DNA of 64,000 bases from Candidatus Aalborgicola bjergmarkensis (GTDB lineage: Bacteria > Pseudomonadota > Gammaproteobacteria > Burkholderiales > Burkholderiaceae_C): positions 26,934 to 90,933 of the forward strand of contig JADJFE010000033.1 of NCBI GenBank assembly GCA_016708725.1, in the 5' to 3' direction. Positions within the stretch are counted from its first letter, which is position 1; every line of letters starts with the position of its first letter. A program made the translations under genes and the position numbers. The notes under the pieces were generated by a model that worked only from the letters and a program-made list of their open reading frames with translations, did not search any database and was not told the DNA's origin. Below are positions 32,796 to 43,500 of the stretch, in pieces.

Positions 32796-35078
32796 TCATA
32801 ACCAGTTACCGATCAGGACAAAGGGTGCCCAGTAAAAGGGGTGCTTGGATGGTGCCTCGCGCAGCAAGCTCAGTTGCGCCTGGCGTAGCGCCTGGGTCTT
32901 GCTGTTGCCACTGGACAGGTTGGTATAAAAATGTTCCATGAGCGTGCGCGCCGCAATGTCATCGACCGGCCACAATGTGCCCAGCACGCTCTTGGCGCGC
33001 GCCTTGATGGCCGCACCCGAAAGCCCCAAGGGTGCGCGATCATTACCCTCGGCGGTTTCGCAGGCCGACATGGCCAGTAGCTCGATGGGATTCTTCTGGA
33101 ACTTTTCCGCCATCAGCACCGCTTGCAGGCCATTCATGTTGAGCACGTCGTCAAAGGCCATGATGAAGCTGGTTTCAGCACTGCCGCCAAATATGCCATG
33201 CGAGGCAATGTGGACGATACGGTAGGCACCTGTTTCGGCTTCGTTGCGGAACTGACCGACGGTGAACTGGTCATTGAGCAAACGGGTTCCCGGCAAAATG
33301 CCGTGCAGTGCGTTGATTTCTTCCTTGACACCGGGCAGTTGCAACTGCTGGCGCAACTCCACCAAACGCAGCTCGGTATTGGTATTGCTTTGTGCGGCGC
33401 GTGTCGCGCCACGTACCGAGCGCATGGCACGGCGCGGTGCCAGCGTGCGCTGTGAGGTATCCAGTTCAACGTCGGGCTGCAAAATCTGCGCAGCCAGCAG
33501 CGGGCCGATTTTTTCGACCACCGGGCCGGGGTCAGACACACCGGCCAGCAGCGCGGAGATGGTGCGTCCAGCGCCGTCGGCACTGTTGGTCATGCTCAGG
33601 GCTGTGACCATCGAGACAGCATATTTTTCGATGGCGTACCGCTGGCCATCATACAGCGCGGCAATGGGCACCAGACGCAACACCCCATCGGGTACGATGA
33701 TCAGCGACTCGATCTGCTGGCGGGTCAAGGTGGCATCGAACGGCCCCAGCAGCCAGTCGTAGAGCGTGCGTGCGCTGGTTTCGTGGCCGTTGGAGTCAGC
33801 GTCGCGGCTGAGAGTTGCAAAAGTGCGCGCAGTTGCTTCCAGCCGATTTTGGTCAATAGGGCTGCTGTGGCGCAGGATGCCGGTGCTGGTTTCAAGCAGG
33901 AGTTCCAATCGGTCGGGCAGAATCAGCGTATAGAGCACGGCAGCACCGGCGGCTATGCGCGATTGGCTGCCACCCTGGACGATTTCGACAGCGCAGCGGT
34001 CACCCAGAAAGTCCTGCATTTCGGTCTGGCGAATGAGTTCGATGGCCTCCTTGACCGAACGCAGGGCTGCAGTGTTGTTACCCTCGGACTTGAGTTGGCG
34101 CAGCATCAGGTCGGCATAGCCTTGGTACACCGGCTGTAGCGTGGTGCGAAACGAGGAGCGGCCATCTTCGTATTCAACCGGAATGTCCTGGCGCACGGCT
34201 TCAATCTGCTCCACAGCACGCTGGTAGGCCGCCAGCGCTTGCGCGTCCTTGCCCTGTTGCCGTAGCAAGCGGCCCGCTCGCCAATGCAACTGGATCAGCC
34301 ATTCAGCAACTCGGGTGTTGTCCTGTTTTTCAGCAAGATTTAACGCCTTGCGGGTAAGCGTCAGGGCTTCTTGCGTTCGGCCCTGGTCTTCGTAGAGTTG
34401 GGCCAGGGCATCCAGTGCTTCGATCTGCAAGCTATTTTGCTGCTGGGTTTGCGCTTGCGTGCGCGCTTTCTCCAGATGGCGATAAGCCAGGGCTTGACCG
34501 GATGCGCCAAGCTGCTGCGCCAGATGCCCCAGATGCAGGTGGTAGCGGGTCAAAGTTGGGCTGTCGGGTGCCTGGTCGAGGTCGGATGCGATTGCCTGGA
34601 GTTGCTCCAGCCGCTGTGCTTCGGGGCTCAGGCGTGCCAGCCCAAGTCGTGCGCTGACATTCGCCTCGGTATTATTCTGCGCCAGTGTCAAGGCTTCCTG
34701 GTACCAGCTTCTGGCTTCATCAGGGCGTTTTTGCATCCACGCCAGATGGCCCAGCGCCACGGCGTAGGTCGCGCGCGTGGCACCCGTAAAAAAGGCGTGG
34801 GCTTGCTCCAGAGGGGCGCGTGCTTGCGTGGTTTGCTGCGCTTGCAACAAGGTCAAGCCCAGTTCCCCGGCAGCACGGGCGCGGTGCTCGTCGCTGGTGG
34901 CTTGCTGGCGCGCATCCTCCAGCACGCCGATGGCCTGTTGCACCAGACCCTGGTTGCGCCAGGCGATGCCGTGGGTAATCTGTGTGTCCCAGTTTGCATC
35001 CATCGGATTGGCAAACGCTGTTGCTGTTGCGGCCAGCCACAGGAGATGTGTCAGGAGAAGTGTCAAGATTGTTTTCAT
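32796..35078 (-). CDS. Periplasmic TPR-CHAT protease of the two-partner secretion locus
   Basis: A 760-residue protein with a signal peptide (MKTILTLLLTHLLWLAATAT), TPR-like helical repeats (about 35-330) and a C-terminal CHAT domain. CHAT is a caspase-like (clan CD) protease fold. The His-Cys dyad is intact: H627 in HIASHGIFGG and C673 in AMSACETAEG. It is the last gene of the minus-strand operon, 12 bp after the transporter. The signal peptide places it outside the cytoplasm, where the exoproteins pass. Substrates are unknown; exoprotein processing is inferred from context. Confidence 0.88.
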   Translation of the reverse strand: MKTILTLLLTHLLWLAATATAFANPMDANWDTQITHGIAWRNQGLVQQAIGVLEDARQQATSDEHRARAAGELGLTLLQAQQTTQARAPLEQAHAFFTGATRATYAVALGHLAWMQKRPDEARSWYQEALTLAQNNTEANVSARLGLARLSPEAQRLEQLQAIASDLDQAPDSPTLTRYHLHLGHLAQQLGASGQALAYRHLEKARTQAQTQQQNSLQIEALDALAQLYEDQGRTQEALTLTRKALNLAEKQDNTRVAEWLIQLHWRAGRLLRQQGKDAQALAAYQRAVEQIEAVRQDIPVEYEDGRSSFRTTLQPVYQGYADLMLRQLKSEGNNTAALRSVKEAIELIRQTEMQDFLGDRCAVEIVQGGSQSRIAAGAAVLYTLILPDRLELLLETSTGILRHSSPIDQNRLEATARTFATLSRDADSNGHETSARTLYDWLLGPFDATLTRQQIESLIIVPDGVLRLVPIAALYDGQRYAIEKYAVSMVTALSMTNSADGAGRTISALLAGVSDPGPVVEKIGPLLAAQILQPDVELDTSQRTLAPRRAMRSVRGATRAAQSNTNTELRLVELRQQLQLPGVKEEINALHGILPGTRLLNDQFTVGQFRNEAETGAYRIVHIASHGIFGGSAETSFIMAFDDVLNMNGLQAVLMAEKFQKNPIELLAMSACETAEGNDRAPLGLSGAAIKARAKSVLGTLWPVDDIAARTLMEHFYTNLSSGNSKTQALRQAQLSLLREAPSKHPFYWAPFVLIGNWL

Positions 35079-35090
35079 GGATCAATCTCC

Positions 35091-36785
35091 TTAAAAGAAG
35101 TCGTAGCCGAGTTGCAGATGTAGACCTTTATCCTGCAAGTTGCCACCGTCGCTGCTGATGCTTGATGGCGCAATCTGGCGGCGTGCCACGGAAAAATCGA
35201 GCTTGAAGCCACCTTGGCGCAAACGCACGCCCAATCCCAGCGCGGCCAAGGTGTCGCCGTCTTCACTCTGGTTTCTGCCCCAACCCCAGTCGTAAAACGG
35301 GACGAGGGCGAGGTTCAGCCCCTTGCCTGCGTTGCTGATGAGCGGGTAGTCGTATTCCAGATTCAGCACGGTTGCCTGGTCGCGGGTCATCTGGTTTTCA
35401 CGAAAACCGCGCACGCTGCCCATACCGCCGATGGCCATGCGCTCCAGCGCCACCAGGCTGTCGGCACTGCGTTGCAGCGTGCCGCGCACAATGAACTGCG
35501 CGCCGTTGTCTTGTACTTGGCGCGCGTAGTGAAATTGGCCCAGCCAGATGCGGGCATTCTGGCTGGCAGGCAGTGGCATGCCGGGTACGATGGCGCTGTC
35601 TTGCAGGTTGTTGCTGGAAGCCGCAAAGGTCGAGCGCAAGGCCAGCACCTGCTTTTCGGAGCGCAAGCTGTATTCCTGCCAAAAGCGCGTAGCCAGCACG
35701 GTGGTGGCACCCGTGGGTTCGGCGGCCACGAAGGAAAACGGCTGGTCCATGAGCGTGGTGCGGTTGGTGCGTTGTGAACGGTTGAGCCCTATGCTGAATT
35801 TGTGCCGCAGTGATTCGAACAGCACCTGACTCAAGCCCCAATCCTGGCTGTCGAGCGTGCTGCGGATATCGAGGGTTTGCAAGGGTTGTTCGATCACCGA
35901 GGATTGCCCCCGGTCGATTTGCAGTGAAATCTGTGTGCCACGCTGGTTCAGCGGCAAACGCCAGCCCACACCATAGCGCCGCCCGGCTTCGCCCTGGGCG
36001 CTGTCTTGCACGCTGGCTTCCAGCACATCGCCCACCTGGGTAAGGTTGCGCACCCAGCCCGAGAGGGTTGCTGTATTGGCGCCGACCGAAGGGGGGCGGT
36101 AGTTGTTGACGTGCAGGCTCAATTGGTAGGGTCGCGCGCGCTGGACTTCAATATCGAGTATGGCCTCGCCCAGGTTCGCGCCGGGCAGCACGCGGGCGTT
36201 GAGCCGCTCGAACAGCGGATCGTTCAACAAGAGTGCGAATTGTTCGCGCAAGCTGTCCATGTTCAGCACGGCATCGGGATTGGGGCACAGGCGCTGGCGC
36301 AGGTAGTCGTCGTACAGGCGTTGCATGCCGTGCAGTTGCAAGGAGGTGAGTTTGCCCTCCACAATGTCCAGTCGCAGCGTACCACCGGTAATGGCATCCG
36401 TGCCCAGCAGTGCGCCGGAGTTGACATAACCCCGGTCAACGTACAAGCGGCTGACGCTCTGGCGCAGGGTTTCGATATCAGAGGCGTTGAGTGGTCTGCC
36501 AATGTAGGGCGCAGCCAGCGTGTCCAGTTCGGTCGTGGGGATGACGGTGTTGCCGCGAAAGCTGATGTGCTGGATCAGTACGGTAGCATCTTTATCGTTG
36601 GGGCTGGCATCGCTCAGTGGTACGGGCGGCAGCTGAAAGGTGGCTTCAGGCTTGGCTGGCAGGTAGCCAGGACGGGCTAGTTCGGGAGGTGAGGCTGGAT
36701 CGCCTGCGGCTTGGGTCAATCCGGGCAGCAGGCCCAGCGAAAGAATGAATAGGCGCAGGGTGACGGTGGAATATGGGTGTTTCAT
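35091..36785 (-). CDS. Two-partner secretion transporter (ShlB/FhaC/HecB family)
   Basis: A 564-residue outer-membrane beta-barrel (TpsB) that exports the neighbouring haemagglutinin-like proteins. After a signal peptide come a proline-rich linker, POTRA domains (VLIQHISFRGNTVIPTTELD, then YVNSGALLGTDAITGGTLRL) and the barrel. The barrel includes the ShlB-type GMGSVRGFRENQMTRDQATV motif (the VRGF/Y of loop L6), and the protein ends in phenylalanine (GYDFF). Its first residues MKHPYSTVTLRL and the DNA around its start are shared with the exoprotein gene upstream. Confidence 0.94.
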   Translation of the reverse strand: MKHPYSTVTLRLFILSLGLLPGLTQAAGDPASPPELARPGYLPAKPEATFQLPPVPLSDASPNDKDATVLIQHISFRGNTVIPTTELDTLAAPYIGRPLNASDIETLRQSVSRLYVDRGYVNSGALLGTDAITGGTLRLDIVEGKLTSLQLHGMQRLYDDYLRQRLCPNPDAVLNMDSLREQFALLLNDPLFERLNARVLPGANLGEAILDIEVQRARPYQLSLHVNNYRPPSVGANTATLSGWVRNLTQVGDVLEASVQDSAQGEAGRRYGVGWRLPLNQRGTQISLQIDRGQSSVIEQPLQTLDIRSTLDSQDWGLSQVLFESLRHKFSIGLNRSQRTNRTTLMDQPFSFVAAEPTGATTVLATRFWQEYSLRSEKQVLALRSTFAASSNNLQDSAIVPGMPLPASQNARIWLGQFHYARQVQDNGAQFIVRGTLQRSADSLVALERMAIGGMGSVRGFRENQMTRDQATVLNLEYDYPLISNAGKGLNLALVPFYDWGWGRNQSEDGDTLAALGLGVRLRQGGFKLDFSVARRQIAPSSISSDGGNLQDKGLHLQLGYDFF

Positions 36786-36801
36786 GGGTTTGCGCTTATG
36801 G

Positions 36802-36830
36802 ATACTGCGGGTGCAGCTATTAATTTTGCA
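36802..36830 (+). repeat. Dispersed-repeat-like leader before the transporter gene
   Basis: TACTGCGGGTGCAGCTATTA followed by ATTTTGCA sits 17-45 bp upstream of the transporter ATG. It matches both the dispersed repeat core and the leader at 40508-40536. Confidence 0.5.
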
Positions 36831-36869
36831 TTAAATTACGCTAAGGAGATGTAGGCGTAGCGGGAGTGC

Positions 36870-39800
36870 TCATGATTTGCCGCAATCCAAAGGGGTGGAA
36901 ACCAGTTGTTGATCGAGCGCCGTAGGCAAGGCGCTGGCAGTCTTGACGGGCACCGCAAGCAGCGGCACCAGTGCGCGCCGCGCCGAGGGCGCAAAGCCAC
37001 CGCGCCCGCTCTTTGCAAACGAGCTGCCCCCGCCGATGCGGCACGGATTGCGCGCCATGCCCCCGGCATCCAGTGCAGGCGCGCCCAGACCAGCCAAAGC
37101 GCCGCTGATGTCAATAGCCAACGCCGTGGTGTGAATCTCTCCGTTCAGCCCGGTGGGAGCTGCTGCCTGAATGACGTTGTAGCCAAACTGGTCAGATTTG
37201 AAGGTATAGGGAGTACTGCCGCCTAGAAACAGGCTATTGCCCGCGCTGGGTGCGAGGGCTTTTACGTCAATGGTCACGTTGCCGCCTTTGGCGTTGTTGG
37301 CAGCGGTATTGGCCTGGATGAAACCCGTATTGAGCGCTAGCGCTGCTGCATGAATGGCAATATCGCCGCCATCGCCGCTGGTGCCTGTGACCGAAGTGGT
37401 GATTTGGGAGTTGTTGAGCAATAGGCCGTTGCCGTTGACGGTGATGGCACCGCCGTTGCCCTCGTTGGCGCTGGTGGTGATGTCGCTGGCGTCCAGAATC
37501 AACTTGTCTGCGACGACACTGATATTGCTGGCAGCGATGTTGCCGGTGGAGCGTGCTGTGACAAGCGAACGCTCCTTCAGCGTAATGTCAGGAGCGGTAA
37601 TGGTAAGTTTGGTAGGGGAAATTTTATTTGGATCGGTAGCAGTAGCATGGTTTGAGATATCGATGGTGGCACGGCCGTGAAGTGTGATAGACCGCGCCGC
37701 AGACATATGGACTTCGCCGGTTCGCCCGCTACTGCCGGTGAAAGCACCACTGGAGACTGCGGCAAAATATCCAGAACCGTCAATAGTGATACTACCCGCA
37801 CTAGCATGGATCGCTCCTGCTTTGCCCGCAGCTAAAGTGGCCGACATAATCATCCCGCCATTGAGAATCTTCAGATCTTGCGCCGCTACCACCTCTACAT
37901 TGCCTGCATTGCCACTACTACCAGCAGATGTGCTACTAAAAATACCCGCAGTATTGCCTTGCCCATCAATGATGATATTGCGCGCGCTAATACTGATAGC
38001 TCCTGCATCACCCTTGGCAAGCGTACTGGAATCGATCAAGCCACCATTGAGCACTTTCAGGTCTAGTAACGCCTGCACATCGATGCGACCGGCTTTACCG
38101 CTGCTTTCTTCTCCAACACTGCTGGTAATGCCCGTATTTTGACCATCAATGACGATATTGCCCGCACTGATTGTGACTCTGCCAGCATCGCCCTTTGCCA
38201 GCGTGCTTGAGTTGATTGTGCCGCCATTGAGCATCGTCAAATCTTGCGTCGCTATCACCCGCACATTGCCCGCATTGCCACTGTCTGCATAGGCATTGCT
38301 AGAAATCCCCGTAAGAGAATTTTGCCCGTCAATGGTGATAGTGTTCGCATGGACCCTGACAGTCCCTGCATCGCCCGTGGCAAAGGTACTGGAGTCGATC
38401 ATGCCGCCATTGCGCACTTTCAGATATTGCACTGCTGCCACATCCATGTCACCAGCCTTGCCGCTACTGCCCATATTGGCGGTGCTGGCAATTCCCGTAA
38501 ATGCAGCGATGCCTTGCCCATCAATGGTGATGTTGCCCGCATTGATCGTGATTTTGCCTGCATCGCCAACAGAAGATGTGCCTGAAAGAATCTGTCCTGC
38601 GCCGAGCACCTGGAGGTGTTGTGCTGCCGTTACATCCACGCTGCCGGCGTTACCGCTGCTGCCTTGATTGGCGCTGCTGGCAATTCCTGTGAAATCTTCG
38701 TTGCTTTGACCATCAATGGTGACATTGCCCGCGTTGACTCTAACGGTTCCCGCATCACCAACGGCAAAGGTGCTTGAGAGCAACTGTCCGCCATTGAGTA
38801 CCTTCAGGTCTTGCGCTGCTGCCACATCCAGGCTGCCAGCCTTGCCGCTACTGCCCCAATTGGCAGTGCTGGCAATTCCCGTAGGTACACGGCTCCCCTG
38901 TCCATCGACAGTAATATTGTTCGCCTTGACCCTGACAGTCCCCGCATCACCAATGGCAAAGGTGTTTGAGAGCAACTGTCCACCATTGAGCACCTTGACA
39001 TCTTGCGCTGCTGCCACCTCCAGGATGCCAGCTTTGCCGCTACTGCCCTTTTCAGCACTGCTGGCAATTCCCGTAAGCAGGGTGCTACCCTGACCGTTGA
39101 CGACGACATTACCTGCATTAATCCTGACCGTACCAGCGTCTCCTGTGGCAAAGGTGCTTGAGAGCAACTGTCCGCCATTGAGCACCTTCAGGTCTTGCGC
39201 CACCGTCACCATCACACTGCCCGCCATACCACTGCTACCCTTTTCGGCACTGCTGGCAATTCCCGTAAGCAGGGCGCTACCCTGACCGTCGACGATGACG
39301 TTACCAGCATCGATCCTGACCGTACCAGCGTTCCCCGTGGCAAAGGTGCTTGAGAGCATCTGTCCACCATTGAGCACCTTGAGGTCTTGTGCTACCGTCA
39401 CATCCACGCCACCCGACTTGCCGCTGCTTCCAGGGTAAGCGCTGCTGGCTATTCCAGTGAAACTGCCGCCACTGTTTCCCTCAACGGTGAGATTGCCTGC
39501 GTTGATTGTGACCATGCCAGCGTCGCCTGTGGCAAAAGTGCTTGAGCGTATCACTGCGCCGTTGAATACGGACAGATTTCCTGATGCCATTAGCGTAACG
39601 TTCCCAGCCTTACCGGTAGTGTCTGTTGCAGCATCGTCAAAAATTCCAGTCAGGCGATTGTTACCTTCAATGTGCAAATTCTTTACGCTGACTGCGATAT
39701 TTCCCGCATCAAAACCATTGCCACCTGATGCATATATTTGCCCACCATTGACAATTTGCATATCTCCAGCAGCTGCAGGCAATGTGCCCGTCAGCGCCAC

Positions 39801-40490
39801 AGTTTGCGCTGACGGACCAACTGCGGTAACACGTGCCTCGCCACCTTTTGTTAGAACATAACTGCCGTTATTGATCGTAATATCACTGGCGGTCAGGCTA
39901 ATGGTTTTCTGTGCCTGGGTGGTCTGCACGATGGCACCATCCTTGATAAGCAACGCACTTCGCGTCGTCCCCAAAAAACCAAACGCCTCCGGCGTAGCGC
40001 TGGAAAGCGTGCTGGTCTTTTGCAAATCCGTATGCAACTCGCCATCCGGGAATTTCAGAGAGTTTGCCGTGCTGATATGCAAAGCCCCCGGCACATCCAC
40101 CGTAGCGCCCAGGCCAAACGTCACACCTGCCGGGTTGATAAAGAAAAACGCCGGTGTGCCGCTGGCCGCCGTCAGGCTCAAGGTGCCGTTGATGCTGGAG
40201 GCGCTGCCGCCGGTTACGCGGCTGATGATGTTATTGATGCCAGTCGTGCTGGTGGTGAAGTTGGCCGATTCACCCGTGTTGATGTTGAAGGTCTGAAAGC
40301 TGTGAAACAGGTTGCTGCCTGCAAGCTGGCCCAGGGTTTGCGGGATGGTGTATTTGGGGCCAACCAGGGTTTGCGCGGCTGGTCCTACGCTACCGTCGGT
40401 TTTGATCTGGGCATAGGTACACGGGGGAAGTTGCAGGCCCAGCAACGGAATGAGCAGGCGCAAGGTGACGGTGGAGTATGGGTGTTTCAT
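36870..40490 (-). CDS. Filamentous haemagglutinin-like exoprotein (TpsA), copy 1
   Basis: A 1206-residue exoprotein. A signal peptide (MKHPYSTVTLRLLIPLLGLQ) is followed by the haemagglutination-activity secretion domain (about 30-180: GSNLFHSFQTFNINTGESAN, then FFINPAGVTFG). A long beta-helix of ~64-residue repeats follows (units with LKVLNGGQLLSSTFATGDAG and VDGQGS..TGIASSA). The C-terminal ~250 residues are nearly identical to copy 2 and contain NPCRIGGGSSFAKSGRGGFA and the terminal LDCGKS. The two tail cysteines, about 53 residues apart, could form an anchoring disulfide as in HMW1-type adhesins. Confidence 0.93.
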   Translation of the reverse strand: MKHPYSTVTLRLLIPLLGLQLPPCTYAQIKTDGSVGPAAQTLVGPKYTIPQTLGQLAGSNLFHSFQTFNINTGESANFTTSTTGINNIISRVTGGSASSINGTLSLTAASGTPAFFFINPAGVTFGLGATVDVPGALHISTANSLKFPDGELHTDLQKTSTLSSATPEAFGFLGTTRSALLIKDGAIVQTTQAQKTISLTASDITINNGSYVLTKGGEARVTAVGPSAQTVALTGTLPAAAGDMQIVNGGQIYASGGNGFDAGNIAVSVKNLHIEGNNRLTGIFDDAATDTTGKAGNVTLMASGNLSVFNGAVIRSSTFATGDAGMVTINAGNLTVEGNSGGSFTGIASSAYPGSSGKSGGVDVTVAQDLKVLNGGQMLSSTFATGNAGTVRIDAGNVIVDGQGSALLTGIASSAEKGSSGMAGSVMVTVAQDLKVLNGGQLLSSTFATGDAGTVRINAGNVVVNGQGSTLLTGIASSAEKGSSGKAGILEVAAAQDVKVLNGGQLLSNTFAIGDAGTVRVKANNITVDGQGSRVPTGIASTANWGSSGKAGSLDVAAAQDLKVLNGGQLLSSTFAVGDAGTVRVNAGNVTIDGQSNEDFTGIASSANQGSSGNAGSVDVTAAQHLQVLGAGQILSGTSSVGDAGKITINAGNITIDGQGIAAFTGIASTANMGSSGKAGDMDVAAVQYLKVRNGGMIDSSTFATGDAGTVRVHANTITIDGQNSLTGISSNAYADSGNAGNVRVIATQDLTMLNGGTINSSTLAKGDAGRVTISAGNIVIDGQNTGITSSVGEESSGKAGRIDVQALLDLKVLNGGLIDSSTLAKGDAGAISISARNIIIDGQGNTAGIFSSTSAGSSGNAGNVEVVAAQDLKILNGGMIMSATLAAGKAGAIHASAGSITIDGSGYFAAVSSGAFTGSSGRTGEVHMSAARSITLHGRATIDISNHATATDPNKISPTKLTITAPDITLKERSLVTARSTGNIAASNISVVADKLILDASDITTSANEGNGGAITVNGNGLLLNNSQITTSVTGTSGDGGDIAIHAAALALNTGFIQANTAANNAKGGNVTIDVKALAPSAGNSLFLGGSTPYTFKSDQFGYNVIQAAAPTGLNGEIHTTALAIDISGALAGLGAPALDAGGMARNPCRIGGGSSFAKSGRGGFAPSARRALVPLLAVPVKTASALPTALDQQLVSTPLDCGKS
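38040..39560 (-). repeat. 192-bp tandem repeats in TpsA copy 1
   Basis: The block TCTTGCGCTGCTGCCAC or variants recurs at 38809, 39001, 39193 and 39385, an exact 192 bp (64-codon) period. More diverged units extend on both sides. Each unit is one or two beta-helix turns. Outer limits are approximate. Confidence 0.85.
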
Positions 40491-40507
40491 GGGTTTGCGC
40501 TTATGAA

Positions 40508-40540
40508 TACTGTGGGTGCAGCTATGTATTTTGTAGTGTT
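40508..40540 (+). repeat. Dispersed-repeat-like leader before TpsA copy 1
   Basis: TACTGTGGGTGCAGCTATGT, 18-37 bp upstream of the exoprotein ATG, parallels the leader of the transporter gene and the dispersed core. The surrounding CATGGGTTTGCGCTTATG is common to both leaders. Confidence 0.5.
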
Positions 40541-40593
40541 TCGATTTCGAAGCCCGTGATGCCGATGGGCAGTTTGCAGCGTGGCGGGGTTAC

Positions 40594-43500
40594 TCATGAT
40601 TTGCCGCAATCCAAAGGGGCGGAAACCAGTTGTTGATCGAGCGTCGCAGGCAAGGCGCTGGCAGTCGCGCCGGATACCGCAAGCAGCGGCACAAGTGAGC
40701 GCCGTGCCGAAGGGGCAAAGCCGCCGCGCCCGCTCTTTGCAAAGGAACTACCCCCGCCGATGCGGCAAGGATTGCGCCCCATGCCACCGGCATCCAGTGC
40801 GGGCGCACCCAGACCAGCCAAAGCGCCGCTGATGTCAATAGCCAACGCCGTGGTGTGAATCTCTCCGTTCAGCCCGGTGGGAGCTGCTGCCTGAATGACG
40901 TTGTAGCCAAACTGGTCAGATTTGAAGGTATAGGGAGTACTTCCGCCTAGAAACAGGCTATTGCCAGCGCTGGGTGCCAGTGCTTTTACGTCAATGGTCA
41001 CGTTGCCGCCTTTGGCGTTGTTGGCAGCGGTATTAGCCTGGATGAATCCGGTATTGAGCGCTAGCGCTGCTGCATGAACGGCAATATTGCCACCGTCGCC
41101 GCTGGTGCCTGTGACCGAAGTGGTGATTTGGGAGTTGTTGAGCAATAGGCCGTTGCCGTTGACGGTGATGGCGCCGCCGTTACCCTCATTGGCGCTGGTG
41201 GTGATGCGGCTGGCATCCAGCAGTAGTTTGTCTGCGTTGACGGTGATGTTGCTGGCGGCGATGTTGAAAGTGGAGCGCGCACTAATTTCTGAATCGTCCT
41301 TGAGCAGGATGCCAGGAGCGGTAACGGTGAGTTGGGTCGGGGAAATTTTTTCCGGGTTGGTAACGGTAGCACTATTGGAGATGTCGATGGCGGCAAGGTT
41401 GCGAAGCGTAATGGACTGTGTTGCAAACACATGGACGTTACCGGTTTGCCCGCTGCTACCAGGGAATGCGCCACTGGAAATGCCCGTGAAATAATCGCTT
41501 CCTTGCCCATCAATGGTGATATTTCCCGCGTTGATACTGACTGTGCCTGCATCGCCCGTGGCATGGGTGACAGAGAGAATCTTTCCTCCATTGAGCACCC
41601 TCAGATATTGCGTCGCCGTTATTTCCGTGCTACCTGCCGTACCACTGCTACCTTGAAAGGCGCTACTGGAAATTGCCGCAACTTTCCCGTGTCCATCAAT
41701 GGTGATGTTGTTTGCGCTGACTATGACCGATCCAGAATTGCCTTTGCTCATGGTGCTGGAGTCGATGAAGCCATCGTTGAGCACCCTCAAGTCTTGCGCC
41801 GCAGTTACTTTCACTTTGCTAGCCTTGCCGTCGCTGCCTGAATAGTAGGTACCACTGGAAATCCCAGCACCTGTTCCTTGTCCATCAATGGTAATGTTGT
41901 TTGCGCTGACTGTGACCGATCCGGAATCACCCTGGCTATTGGTGCTGGAGTCGATCAAGCCGCCGTTGAGCACCCTCAAGTCTTGCGTCGCCGTTACCTC
42001 CACGCTACCCGCTTTGCCGACGCTGCCTGAGTAGGCACCACTGGAAATCCCTGCTCCAATTCCTTGCCCATCAACGACGATGTTGCTTGCGCTGACCTTG
42101 ACTATGCCTGCATCTCCTGTAGCTTCAGTGCCTGAGAGAATTCCGCCATTGAGCACTTTCAGGTCTTGCGCCGCCGTTACCTCCACGCTGCCTGCTTTGC
42201 CGCTACTGCCCTCGTAGGCACTGCTGCTAATCCATGTGAATTTGGTGCTGCCTTGCCCATCGATGGTGATGTTGTTTGCGCTGACCTTGACCGTACCTGC
42301 ATCGCCCGTGGCCAAAGTGCTGGATTCAATCGTGCCGCCGTTGAGCAACTGCAGGTCTTGCGCTGCCGTTACCTCCAAGCCACCCGCCCTTCCACTACTG
42401 CCATAGTAGGCGCCACTGTAAATTGACGCATCTTTACCTTGCCCATCAATGATGATGTTGTTTGCGCTGACCTTGACTATGCCCGCATCTCCTGTGGCGA
42501 AAGTGCCTGAGAGAATCTTTCCACCATTGCGCACCTTCAGGTCTTGCGCAGTTGTTACCTCCACGCTGCCCGCTTTGCCGCTGCTGCCCTGGTAGGCGCT
42601 GCTGCTAATCCATGTGAATTTGTCGCTGCCTTGCCCATCGATGGTGATGTTGTTTGCGCTGACCTTGACCGTACCTGCATCGCCCGTGGCCAAAGTGCCG
42701 GATTCAATCGTACCGCCGTTGAGCAACTGCAGGTCTTGCGCTGCCGTTACCTCCAAGCCACCCGCCTTTCCACTACTGCCATAGTAGGCGCCACTGTAAA
42801 TTGACGCATCTTTACCTTGCCCATCAATGGTGATGTTGTTTGCACTGACCTTGACTATGCCTGCATCTCCTGTGGCGAAAGTGCCTGAGAGAATCTTTCC
42901 ACCATTGAACACCTTCAGGTCTTGCGCTGCTGTTACCTCCACGCTACCCGCCTTGCCGCTGCCCGCATTCTCTGCACTGCTGGCAATCCACGTAAAGTTA
43001 GCGCTGTCCTTTCCATCAATGGTGATATTCCCTGCGCTGACCACAATATTTCCCGCATCAAAACCATTGCCACTGGGGGCGTAAATTTGCCCACCATTGA
43101 CAATTTGCATATCTCCGGCGGCCACTGGCAGCGCATGGGTCAGAGCCACCCTTTGCGCAGTCTGGCCTACAGAGGCAGCGCGGATATCGCCGCCATTCGT
43201 CCTGACAACACCGTTATCTACCGTAATATCGCCTGCCATCAGATTGATCGCTTGCTTGGGTGTTACCCCAATTACCGTGCCATCCTTGATGACAAGCGCT
43301 GCCCGCGTCGAACCTAAAAAGCCGAATGCCTCGGGTGCGGCGCTGGAAAATGTGCTGCTTTTTTGCAGATTAGTATGAAACTCCCCGTCCGGGAAGTTCA
43401 GATAGTTGGCCGTGCTGATGTGCAAGGCACCCGGCACATCGACGCTGGCGCCCTTACCAAAGGTCACGCCCGCCGGATTGATAAAGAAAAACGCCGGGGT

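Noticed and set aside
38040..39560. Regularly spaced repeats that might suggest a CRISPR array
   Set aside because: The 192 bp period is coding, in frame, and without short identical repeats plus unique spacers. It is a beta-helix repeat of an exoprotein.
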